A model generated the notes under the pieces. That model saw nothing but the letters and a program-made list of their open reading frames with translations, was not told the DNA's origin and did not search any database. 11,289 nucleotides of DNA from Armatimonadota bacterium (lineage in GTDB: Bacteria > Armatimonadota > Fimbriimonadia > Fimbriimonadales > Fimbriimonadaceae). Shown here one piece after another: positions 1 to 6,527 of the stretch (positions are counted from its first letter, which is position 1; each line of letters opens with the position of its first letter). The position numbers and the translations under genes were made by a program. The stretch covers positions 1 to 11,289 of the forward strand of contig JAEVZK010000042.1 of assembly GCA_023392285.1 (NCBI GenBank), written 5' to 3'.

Positions 1-1
1 T

Positions 2-1096
2 TTAACTGTTGGGAAGCGCGGCCATGGGATAGCTGCCGAGAACGGTGATTTCGAGGGTGAGCGGGCGAAGCTCCTCAAGCGCGTTCCGCATCGTCTCATC
101 GTGCCGGTGACCCACGCAGTCGAGGAAGAAATTGGATTCGAAAGAGGCTCGCTGCGCGGGGCGGGACTCGATCATCAGCAAGTTTACGCCATATTCGTCG
201 AAGCCCCTGAGCGCACGATATAGGGCACCCGGCTGGTTCCTGAGGTTAAACATAACGGTCGTCTTGTCCCGCCCAGTCCGAGCGGGTTCATTAAATCCAA
301 TCACGAGGAACCGCGTGTGGTTGTTAGCATTGTCTTGGATGTGCTCGCGCAGCATCGGCAGACCAGTGAGATCGGCGGTCATCCGGTTGGCAATCGCGGC
401 CGCTTCTTGATCCGCGACGGCAGCCTCAGCGGCACGAGAGGTTGGAACGACGGACTCGATGACGGCTTGTGGCAGATGTTCGCGCAGCCAATGGCGGCAT
501 TGCTGAGAAGGCTGCGGCCCTGCATACACTCGACGAATCTGATTCAAAGATTGTGCATGGGAAAGAAGATGATGGTGAATCGGCAGATAGACTTCCGCGC
601 AAATCCGCACATTCGTCACGGGAAACTCATCCAAGGTTTCGGGAACCACACCGGCGACGCTGTTCTCCAAGGGAACGAGCCCGTAGTCCGCCTGGCCATG
701 CTCGACCGCTTGAAACACCTCCGCGATCGTGGAAACGGATGAGTGGGTGGCACTTTCCCCAAATGTTTTGAGGGCCGCCATATGCGTAAACGTGCCGGCG
801 GGACCCCAATAGGCGACGGTAAGAGGCTTCTCCGCAGCTCTGGCGGCCGAGATCACTTCCCTGAAGATTGCGGTCAACTGCCTGTTTTGAAGGGGGCCGG
901 GATTTTCGCGCTCCAGCTTTTCGAAGATTTCTCTCTCTCTTTCGGGGGTGAAGTAGGGTTTATTCTCCTTCCCTTTGAGGCCTCCCACTTCGATGGCGAG
1001 CTTGGCGCGATCATTAAGCAGCTGGATCAGTTGAGCATCGATTTTATCGATGGCACCACGAATTCTCAGAAGTTCCTTTTTTAGCTGATCATCCAT
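2..1096 (-). CDS. pheA: Bifunctional chorismate mutase / prephenate dehydratase (P-protein)
   Basis: This cytoplasmic enzyme converts chorismate to prephenate and then to phenylpyruvate, the committed branch to phenylalanine. With the ATG at 1096 it has 364 residues. Residues 1-90 are an AroQ-type chorismate mutase: IRGAIDKID, R30, K41 and PEREREIF at 51-58 match the family's active-site pattern. Residues about 92-270 are prephenate dehydratase, opening with VAYWGPAGTFTH and closing with the catalytic TRF motif at 261-263. Residues 277-360 are an ACT domain with QPGAL (288-292) and ESRP (310-313), the phenylalanine-binding signatures, so feedback inhibition by Phe is expected. The reading frame stays open upstream to an ATG at 1177, but that codon lies in the terminator hairpin of the preceding gene and the extra 27 residues do not resemble the family, so I chose 1096. 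Shine-Dalgarno support for this start is weak. No Phe-rich leader peptide was seen. Family assignment is secure. Confidence 0.95.
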   Translation of the reverse strand: MDDQLKKELLRIRGAIDKIDAQLIQLLNDRAKLAIEVGGLKGKENKPYFTPEREREIFEKLERENPGPLQNRQLTAIFREVISAARAAEKPLTVAYWGPAGTFTHMAALKTFGESATHSSVSTIAEVFQAVEHGQADYGLVPLENSVAGVVPETLDEFPVTNVRICAEVYLPIHHHLLSHAQSLNQIRRVYAGPQPSQQCRHWLREHLPQAVIESVVPTSRAAEAAVADQEAAAIANRMTADLTGLPMLREHIQDNANNHTRFLVIGFNEPARTGRDKTTVMFNLRNQPGALYRALRGFDEYGVNLLMIESRPAQRASFESNFFLDCVGHRHDETMRNALEELRPLTLEITVLGSYPMAALPNS

Positions 1097-1145
1097 AATC
1101 TCAGATTCATTATCCCCCGACTTGAGCGGGCAACTGCGGGGATCT

Positions 1146-1184
1146 GATAAACGACGAGGCCCAGCGCCATACGGCACCGGGCCT
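1146..1184 (-). terminator. Rho-independent terminator after the PEP-CTERM gene
   Basis: GGCCCAGCGCC at 1158-1168 and GGCACCGGGCC at 1173-1183 form an 11-bp stem with two G-U wobbles, plus an outer A-U pair, around a 4-base loop. On the minus strand the stem is followed by TCGTCGTTTATC, a modest T-rich tail. It begins 18 bases after the stop codon of the PEP-CTERM gene and ends just before pheA, so it should separate the two transcription units. No comparable tail exists on the plus side. Confidence 0.75.
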
Positions 1185-1201
1185 GCTTGAATCAGCCGAA
1201 T

Positions 1202-1885
1202 TTAGGCCTTGCGAGCTTTGCGCTTTCGAATGAGAGCGAGAGCACCCAAGCCCAGAGCGGCCATAGAAGCTGGTTCTGGAACTGGATTAGCTGAAACAGT
1301 GATGTTGTCAAGGCGACCCGTTCCGCCAGCGGCGACGGTTCCACCGTTGATTGAAACGGTTGAGTTATCGACGATGCGGAAATAGACGGTTGCTGCATTC
1401 TCGACCGCGGAGATACCGGTGAAGTCAAACGAATGGAAGGACACTGGATTGACACCAGCGGTCGGACTCCAAGCATCGTTGGTGATCGAGTACTGGCTGC
1501 CGAAGCCGGTGAAGTTCGTGCCGTCCGTGCTGTACTGGAAGATCCAATCGCGAGGACCGGTGTTGCTGCCGGTCTGGTCGTACGAAACCGAAATATTGTT
1601 TAGGCCAGTCGTTGCGACTTGGAACTGCCAGTAATCGCCGACCGCATAGGTGTTGGCGCTGATCGACTTGGCTGACCCGTTGCCAGCGGGCGTGCTGAAC
1701 GTCGCGGCAGTTGCATGATGGCTGGTCAAAGAGCCAAGACCAGAATCGGCACTGATCGGAGGAAGGTCATTTACCGCGGTCGTTCCGACGGTGGTGTTCT
1801 CAAAGTTCCAGTTGGCGATCGTCACCTGTGCTTGGGCAGCTCCGGCGATGACTGAGATTCCCGCAATAAGAATAAGTTTGTTCAT
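1202..1885 (-). CDS. Secreted PEP-CTERM sorting-domain protein
   Basis: This 227-residue exported protein is predicted to be anchored or processed by an exosortase. It has a Sec signal peptide (residues 1-20, MNKL then a hydrophobic core ending AQAQ). A middle part (about 21-198) is rich in Ser, Thr, Gly and Asn, with alternating hydrophobic residues typical of a beta-sandwich, including GDYWQF (83-88), QYSTDG (117-122) and RLDNITV (191-197). The C-terminal tripartite sorting signal is VPEP (202-205), a short hydrophobic helix (206-219) and a basic tail RKRKARK (220-226). The ATG is preceded, 10 bases away, by the strong Shine-Dalgarno AAGGAGAGG (1896-1904). Terminators lie on both sides, so it is probably transcribed alone. 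No exosortase gene is in this window. In the family such proteins are linked to surface or extracellular-matrix material, but the specific function is unknown. The middle domain has no catalytic motif I can recognise. Confidence 0.88.
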   Translation of the reverse strand: MNKLILIAGISVIAGAAQAQVTIANWNFENTTVGTTAVNDLPPISADSGLGSLTSHHATAATFSTPAGNGSAKSISANTYAVGDYWQFQVATTGLNNISVSYDQTGSNTGPRDWIFQYSTDGTNFTGFGSQYSITNDAWSPTAGVNPVSFHSFDFTGISAVENAATVYFRIVDNSTVSINGGTVAAGGTGRLDNITVSANPVPEPASMAALGLGALALIRKRKARKA

Positions 1886-1911
1886 GGTTTGGATTCCTCT
1901 CCTTCGCCGGG

Positions 1912-1935
1912 AATTCGCCCAAAAACGGGCTAATT
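1912..1935 (-). promoter_or_regulatory. Imperfect leader inverted repeat upstream of the PEP-CTERM gene
   Basis: AATT (1912-1915) and GCCC (1917-1920) are mirrored by GGGC (1927-1930) and AATT (1932-1935) around a six-base A-rich centre, with one mismatched pair. On the minus strand it lies just 5' of the Shine-Dalgarno (1896-1904). It could be a small 5'-UTR hairpin affecting translation or mRNA stability, or an operator. The 4-bp GC core is short, so this is tentative. Confidence 0.3.
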
Positions 1936-1989
1936 TATTTCCACGGCACCAGTAGGATACTCAGGTCTTTTGCAGGGTTCCACCGTTGC

Positions 1990-2006
1990 TTAACCCTTGT
2001 TTAACA
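1990..2006 (+). promoter_or_regulatory. TTAAC direct repeat with 11-bp period, possible regulator site
   Basis: TTAACC (1990-1995) and TTAACA (2001-2006) are direct repeats separated by five bases, one helical turn apart, on the plus strand. They lie between the clpC terminator and the PEP-CTERM gene, where that gene's promoter must be. The spacing resembles binding sites of OmpR/PhoP-type response regulators, but only two short repeats are present and AT-rich intergenic DNA gives such matches by chance. Confidence 0.2.
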
Positions 2007-2045
2007 TGGCGCAAGGAGACATCCATATCCCAGCAAATCTACGAG

Positions 2046-2081
2046 CAAAAGAAAAAGCCGAGCAACATCGTCGCTCGGCTT
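2046..2081 (-). terminator. Rho-independent terminator of clpC
   Basis: AAGCCGAGC (2055-2063) and GCTCGGCTT (2073-2081) are perfectly complementary 9-bp arms around a 9-base loop. Read on the minus strand, the stem runs into TTTTTCTTTTG, a classic U-rich tail. It sits 23 bases after the clpC stop codon. No plus-strand gene lies before it, so the orientation is clear. Confidence 0.92.
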
Positions 2082-2103
2082 CTTATGTCCAACTCAGAAG
2101 AAT

Positions 2104-4602
2104 TTACTTAGCTTCCGCTAGCTCCTTCTTCTCCTTCTTTGGCTTCTCACCGTTCGTCTTTTTGAAGATCACCTTTCCATCTTCATCCATGTCGGCGAGA
2201 ATCTCATCACCCTCGCTGAACCTGCCAAGCAGCATCTCCTCGCTCAACGGATCCTCGATGAACCTTTGGACTGCGCGACGCAGAGGTCGCGCGCCAAGAT
2301 TCGGATCGTAGCCCTCGTTGACCAGCTTGTCTTTAACTGCTTCGCTCAAGTCGATTGTGATACCCATCGACTTCGCCTGCTCGTTGACCCGCTTCAAGTA
2401 GAGCGATGCAATCTCCAGGATTTCTTCCTTCTTCAAGTGTTGGAACACGATGACTTCGTCCACGCGGTTGAGGAACTCAGGTCGGAAGAGTTTCTTCATC
2501 TCTTCGATCATCTTGTTCTTCATGCCCTCGTAAACCTTCGGGTCACTCGGGTCGGTCTTGATGTCTCGGAAGCCGAGACCCTTGTCCAACTCGATTGGTC
2601 GAACGCCGACGTTAGAGGTCATGATCAACAGCGTGTTGCGGAAGTCGACGGTGCGGCCTTGGCTGTCGGTGAGCTGCCCATCTTCCATAACCTGCAGGAG
2701 GATGTTGAACACTTCCGGGTGGGCTTTCTCGATTTCATCGAGAAGCACGACCGTGTACGGATTGCGCCTTACCTGCTCCGTGAGCTGGCCGCCCTCATCA
2801 TAGCCGACGTACCCGGGAGGGGCACCGACCAGACGAGAGACCGCGAACCGCTCCATGTATTCAGACATGTCTATCCGAACCATGTTGCTTTCCTTCTCAT
2901 ATAGGTAAGCGGCGAGTGCCTTGGCGAGCTCCGTCTTTCCGACGCCCGTCGGACCGAGGAAGATGAAGCTTCCCATCGGTCGCTTCGGATCTTTCAGACC
3001 AGAGCGAGCTCTTCGGATGGCTCTGGACACCGCGACAATTGCATCGTGTTGGCCGATAATCCGCTCGTGCAGATCCTCTTCCATGCGGAGCAACTTCGCG
3101 CTTTCGGCTTCGACAAGCTTCGTAACCGGAATACCAGTCCAGGACTGTACAATTCCCGCGATTTCAGCTTCGCCAACGACCGGCTCCTTCTTCTCAAGGT
3201 TGTTCCAAGCCTCTTCCCGTTCTTGAATGCTCTTCTCGAGCTCTTCGACTTCTTCCCGCTGCTTTGCGACCTTCTCTTCGTCGGCGCGCTTGGCAGTGTG
3301 CTCCAGATCGCTCTTCAGCTTCGTCAGTCGGACGCGGTCGCGTCGAACGTCATCCGGCGGCAAGCTCTGCTGCAGTCGGACTCGCGAAGCCGCTTCGTCG
3401 ATAAGGTCGATCGCCTTGTCGGGCAGCGAGCGGTCGCTGATGTATCGCTGGCTCAACTGAACGGCAGAGGTAATTGCGTCATCGGTGATCTCGACCTGAT
3501 GGTGCGCCTCATAGCGCTCGCGCAAGCCTTTCATGATGTCGATAGCCTCTTCCTCGCTGGGTTCCTTCACCTTGACGGCTTGGAATCTTCGCTCAAGTGC
3601 GGCATCTTTCTCGATGTACTTGCGGAACTCATCTTGAGTCGTCGCGCCGATGCACTGCAGTTCGCCGCGGGCGAGCGCCGGCTTCATGATGTTGCTGGCG
3701 TCGATCGCGCCCTCAGCGGCGCCGGCTCCAACGAGGGTATGAAGCTCATCGATGAAGAGAACGACTTGGCCGTCCGACTTGCGGACTTCCTCCATCACTT
3801 TCTTCATGCGCTCTTCAAACTCGCCTCGATACTTCGTGCCAGCGACGAGGCCGGCAAGGTCGAGAGCAACTATTCGCTTGTCCTTCAGCAGGTCCGGAAT
3901 GTCGCCGCTAACGATTCTCAAGGCTAAGCCCTCAGCGATTGCGGTCTTACCGACGCCTGGATCACCAATAAGGCATGGGTTATTCTTTGTTCGGCGGCAG
4001 AGAATCTGCATGACTCGCTCGATTTCGCCTTGACGGCCGACGACGGGGTCAAGTTTGCCGTCGCGAGCAAGTTCCGTCAGATCGCGGCCGAACTCATCTA
4101 AGGTCTGCGTTTTGGTGTTTCCACCCGAGCCGCCGCTTGTGCGTCCGCCACTTTGTTTGGTCTGCGTTTCGTTGTCTTGCAGAGCCATGACTTCACGGCG
4201 AGCCTTCTCAAGTTCGACACCCAGCTTTGCAAGCACTCGGCCTGCGAGGCCGTCGCCTTCGCGAATGAGGCCGAGGAGCAGGTGCTCCGTACCAATATAG
4301 TTGTTGTTGAGGTTGCGCGCTTCGTCGTACGCCAAGTCGATGACTCTTTTGGCGCGCGGGGTGAGCGTCATATCCTGGGCAGGTCGTGCGTCGCCGCGCG
4401 GAAGCTGTTTTTCAACTTCGGCACGGATTCGGTTTAAGCTAACGCCCAGCTTCTCGAGGACTCGGGCCGCGACACTGTCACTTTCCCGGACCAGGCCCAA
4501 CAGAAGATGCTCGGTGGAAACGTAGCCTTCCCCAAACTTCTGAGCCTCCTCCTGCGCATAGAACACTACCTTCCGTGCGCGTTCTGTAAAGCGTTGCCAC
4601 AT
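2104..4602 (-). CDS. clpC: ATP-dependent Clp protease ATP-binding subunit ClpC
   Basis: This hexameric AAA+ unfoldase feeds damaged or tagged proteins to the ClpP peptidase in the cytoplasm. Its 832 residues match ClpC length. Two Clp-N repeats (about 1-70 and 78-142) are followed by a Gly/Ser-rich linker (150-163). AAA domain 1 has Walker A GDPGVGKT (213-220), pore-loop KYRG (257-260) and Walker B VLFIDE (281-286). A charged coiled-coil UVR/M-domain spans about 418-465. AAA domain 2 has Walker A GPTGVGKT (550-557), pore-loop GYVGYDEGG (597-605) and Walker B VVLLDE (618-623). LGF at 676-678 is the expected ClpP-docking loop. The short middle domain makes it ClpC rather than ClpB. The C-terminus is Lys/Glu-rich. 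A Shine-Dalgarno-like AAGGTG (4615-4620) lies 12 bases before the ATG. The usual Gram-positive partners ctsR, mcsA and mcsB are not adjacent, so it appears monocistronic, ending in a strong terminator. Confidence 0.96.
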   Translation of the reverse strand: MWQRFTERARKVVFYAQEEAQKFGEGYVSTEHLLLGLVRESDSVAARVLEKLGVSLNRIRAEVEKQLPRGDARPAQDMTLTPRAKRVIDLAYDEARNLNNNYIGTEHLLLGLIREGDGLAGRVLAKLGVELEKARREVMALQDNETQTKQSGGRTSGGSGGNTKTQTLDEFGRDLTELARDGKLDPVVGRQGEIERVMQILCRRTKNNPCLIGDPGVGKTAIAEGLALRIVSGDIPDLLKDKRIVALDLAGLVAGTKYRGEFEERMKKVMEEVRKSDGQVVLFIDELHTLVGAGAAEGAIDASNIMKPALARGELQCIGATTQDEFRKYIEKDAALERRFQAVKVKEPSEEEAIDIMKGLRERYEAHHQVEITDDAITSAVQLSQRYISDRSLPDKAIDLIDEAASRVRLQQSLPPDDVRRDRVRLTKLKSDLEHTAKRADEEKVAKQREEVEELEKSIQEREEAWNNLEKKEPVVGEAEIAGIVQSWTGIPVTKLVEAESAKLLRMEEDLHERIIGQHDAIVAVSRAIRRARSGLKDPKRPMGSFIFLGPTGVGKTELAKALAAYLYEKESNMVRIDMSEYMERFAVSRLVGAPPGYVGYDEGGQLTEQVRRNPYTVVLLDEIEKAHPEVFNILLQVMEDGQLTDSQGRTVDFRNTLLIMTSNVGVRPIELDKGLGFRDIKTDPSDPKVYEGMKNKMIEEMKKLFRPEFLNRVDEVIVFQHLKKEEILEIASLYLKRVNEQAKSMGITIDLSEAVKDKLVNEGYDPNLGARPLRRAVQRFIEDPLSEEMLLGRFSEGDEILADMDEDGKVIFKKTNGEKPKKEKKELAEAK

Positions 4603-4627
4603 ATGTTTCTATTTCACCTTCTACATT

Positions 4628-4656
4628 CCAACGACGGGCGGAAATGCCCCCGTTGG
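4628..4656 (-). promoter_or_regulatory. Leader hairpin upstream of clpC
   Basis: CCAACG (4628-4633) pairs with CGTTGG (4651-4656), and after a small asymmetric internal loop GGGC (4636-4639) pairs with GCCC (4646-4649) around a 6-base loop. On the minus strand it ends eight bases before the AAGGTG Shine-Dalgarno-like sequence of clpC. If transcription starts upstream, this structure would be in the 5' UTR and could affect stability, translation or premature termination. No U-run follows it, so it is not a typical terminator. Confidence 0.45.
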
Positions 4657-4684
4657 CTCTGCCTTTTCTACGATAAACGCCGGC

Positions 4685-4706
4685 GTCTTAGCTCAGGAGC
4701 TAGGAC
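4685..4706. promoter_or_regulatory. 22-bp near-perfect palindrome, candidate operator upstream of clpC
   Basis: The arms GTCTTAGCTC (4685-4694) and GAGCTAGGAC (4697-4706) are complementary at 9 of 10 positions (the exception is a T-G pair), with only AG between them. The two-base spacing favours a dimeric DNA-binding protein site over an RNA hairpin, although a stem with a four-base loop could also form. It lies about 80-105 bases upstream of the clpC ATG, suitable for a promoter-proximal operator. It is not CIRCE (9-base spacer, TTAGCACTC arms) nor a CtsR direct repeat. Confidence 0.45.
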
Positions 4707-4775
4707 CAAGCGTAAACCTATGACGTTCCCGGCATCCTTGCCGCTTCGTCTTGTAGGACTTTGCGGAAGGTTACC

Positions 4776-4798
4776 CCTGCCCTGTTATTGTTGGCAGG
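4776..4798. repeat. Spaced inverted repeat CCTGCC/GGCAGG
   Basis: Six-base perfect arms at 4776-4781 and 4793-4798 flank an 11-base AT-rich centre. The arm-to-arm distance is about 1.6 helical turns. There is no U-rich tail on either side, so it is not an intrinsic terminator. It may be a regulator site or chance; support is only the symmetry itself. Confidence 0.25.
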
Positions 4799-5065
4799 AA
4801 GCGCCTGAGTTTAGAGGTCAGCTTTTCGCTTTCTGAATCGAATGAATAATGGCGGCCAACACAGGTCGAATGGACACCGGCTGATCAAAGATAGACCCGC
4901 TCGCTATCGAGGGTATGGAGTCCAAAGAATATGAGCCTGTCCGCCGACGTGACTCCTTCACAAGAACCGAATTGGAGCCTATGCAATTAAAGGCGGTCAA
5001 TATATTGCCACTTTTCCACCGCGCGACTAGTCTTAATCTGGATAAGTGGTGCAAAATGGTTTCTC

Positions 5066-6523
5066 ATGGGCGGGAACTGCATTTCCACCATCTGCTTCTT
5101 CGCGATGACTCTTTCGGCTCACGCGGAAATCAAAATGCCCTCCATGTTCGGCGAGAACATGGTTCTTCAAGGTGGTGCCCGAACTCCGATCTACGGACAG
5201 GCGCTTCCCAATGAGACGATTCGAGTGACCGTCGGCTCCCAGACTTCCCTCGCATTGGCAGATTCCGGAGGACGGTGGAAGGCCGAGATGAAGTTGAAGC
5301 CAACTTCGTCTCCCGTGACCGTGAAGATCGAAGCCGCTAACGAGAAGATCATCTACCGCAACGTGCTGATCGGTGAAGTATGGCTGTGCGGCGGCCAGTC
5401 CAACATGGAATGGTCTCTTCACGATACTCGTGCGGCGAAAAAAGCGCCCAAGGAGCTTCCAAGCTTCGATCGCAAGGATATTCGCTTGTTCACCGTGAAG
5501 CATTCAGTCGCAAATGAGCCTCTCGCAGATGTTAAAGGCCAGTGGATTGTATGCAGCACCGATAAAGCAAGTGATTTCAGCCTGCTAGGCTTATACTTTG
5601 GAGTCCATTTGGCTGATCGAATCAGGCAGCCGGTTGGACTGGTCGACACCAGTTGGGGCGGAACTCCGGCGGAATCGTGGACTTCCAAAAACGCCCTCGC
5701 CCTCAGTCCCATCACATTCCCGCTTATCAATTCCATGGCCCCTTCGCCGCTTGGCGCAGGTCAAGAGAGCGGCCGCCTCAAAATCGAGCGTAAGGCCAGC
5801 GTCCTCTACAACGGAATGGTTGCCCCGGTTCTCGACTACGGCTTTAGGGGAGTCATCTGGTATCAAGGCGAATCGAACGTCGGACGAGCCGATCAATATA
5901 AGACCCTGTTCCCCGCCCTCATTGCGGATTGGCGAAAGCAGGCGAAGCGACAATTCCCATTCTTGTTCGTCCAGTTGGCAAACTATGCGAATCACAACCC
6001 TTCGGCAACTGATTATGCGGAACTCCGGGCATCCCAGCAGTTCGCCTTAGAGACCGTTCCGAAAACGGGCATGGCTTCAGCCATCGATCTGGGGGATCCT
6101 TCTGACATCCACTCGCCCCGCCGCGACGAACTGGCCAAGCGCCTGATGTGGGTCGCGCTGGACAAAGCCTACGGATTGCAGGCTCCGTCCCTGGGGCCGG
6201 TCTATAAAGAATGCTTTATCGAAGGCGATCGAATGCGGATCGATTTCACCAACAAGCTGAACGGACTGATAATGCGTGGCTACAACGGCCTCAGCGGATT
6301 CGAGATCGCCGGGGAAAATCGACAGTTCTACAAAGGCTATGCGAAGATCGAGGGCAACACCATCGTCGTATCATCCCCCTTCGTATCAAAACCTTGCGCA
6401 GTGCGATATGCCTGGCGCAACGCCCCGGAAGCAAGTTTTTACAATTCTGCTGGCCTACCTGCTTGCCCTTTTAGAACGGACGACTGGGAGACAGAAGCCG
6501 ACCCAGCAGCCAACTCGGTCTAA
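5066..6523 (+). CDS. Sialate O-acetylesterase-like SGNH-family hydrolase, exported
   Basis: This predicted exported carbohydrate esterase (DUF303/AxeA-like) removes acetyl groups from sugars such as sialic acid or acetylated xylan-type glycans; the substrate cannot be set from sequence. It has 485 residues. A signal-peptide-like N-terminus (1-20, ending SAHA) precedes a beta-rich region (about 21-95). The catalytic SGNH domain carries GGQSNMEW (109-116, nucleophile S112), WGGTPAESW (197-205), GVIWYQGESN (262-271) and the acid/base block DIHSPRRDELAKRL (347-360, D347 and H349). A C-terminal beta region ends with GLPACPFRTDDW (463-474), conserved in the family, so the gene is complete. The n-region MGGNC lacks the usual positive charge and no good Shine-Dalgarno precedes the ATG. 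However, the frame has no upstream ATG, GTG or TTG after the stop at 4988, so 5066 is the best start. No sugar-uptake or glycosidase genes adjoin it. Confidence 0.88.
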   Translation: MGGNCISTICFFAMTLSAHAEIKMPSMFGENMVLQGGARTPIYGQALPNETIRVTVGSQTSLALADSGGRWKAEMKLKPTSSPVTVKIEAANEKIIYRNVLIGEVWLCGGQSNMEWSLHDTRAAKKAPKELPSFDRKDIRLFTVKHSVANEPLADVKGQWIVCSTDKASDFSLLGLYFGVHLADRIRQPVGLVDTSWGGTPAESWTSKNALALSPITFPLINSMAPSPLGAGQESGRLKIERKASVLYNGMVAPVLDYGFRGVIWYQGESNVGRADQYKTLFPALIADWRKQAKRQFPFLFVQLANYANHNPSATDYAELRASQQFALETVPKTGMASAIDLGDPSDIHSPRRDELAKRLMWVALDKAYGLQAPSLGPVYKECFIEGDRMRIDFTNKLNGLIMRGYNGLSGFEIAGENRQFYKGYAKIEGNTIVVSSPFVSKPCAVRYAWRNAPEASFYNSAGLPACPFRTDDWETEADPAANSV

Positions 6524-6527
6524 ACGG

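Larger units (their letters stand above)
4603..5065. other. 463-base divergent intergenic region between clpC and the esterase gene
   Basis: I see no convincing gene here. The region must contain the clpC promoter(s) on the minus strand and the esterase promoter on the plus strand, but I found no well-spaced sigma-70-type -35/-10 pair for either. The clpC-proximal half holds a leader hairpin (4628-4656), a 22-bp palindrome (4685-4706) and a spaced inverted repeat (4776-4798). The esterase-proximal half (about 4810-5065) has an AT-rich stretch with TATATT at 5001-5006 that could serve as a -10 element. No tRNA, CIRCE or CtsR-type box was found. Confidence 0.6.

Noticed and set aside
1905..2044. 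Sigma-54-type promoter for the PEP-CTERM gene
   Set aside because: Some PEP-CTERM genes use sigma-54, but I found no TGGCAC-N5-TTGC match on the minus strand here.
3046..3927. 293-residue open frame antisense to clpC, and other long antisense frames at 2266-2904 and 4153-4437
   Set aside because: These mirror the codon pattern of the strongly supported clpC gene and show no protein-like motifs of their own.
4818..5054. 78-residue minus-strand open frame in the divergent region
   Set aside because: It begins with TTG, has no Shine-Dalgarno and no recognisable motif, and occupies the space where both divergent promoters must lie. A decayed small gene cannot be excluded, but there is no positive support.
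4603..5065. CIRCE, CtsR box or tRNA in the clpC upstream region
   Set aside because: The palindrome at 4685-4706 has a 2-base spacer and wrong arms for CIRCE, no GGTCAAA-type tandem repeat was found, and no cloverleaf-like run of stems is present.
4915..5214. 99-residue plus-strand open frame overlapping the esterase start
   Set aside because: It overlaps the esterase coding region in another frame, and its C-terminal part is only an out-of-frame reading of that gene. There is no family resemblance.
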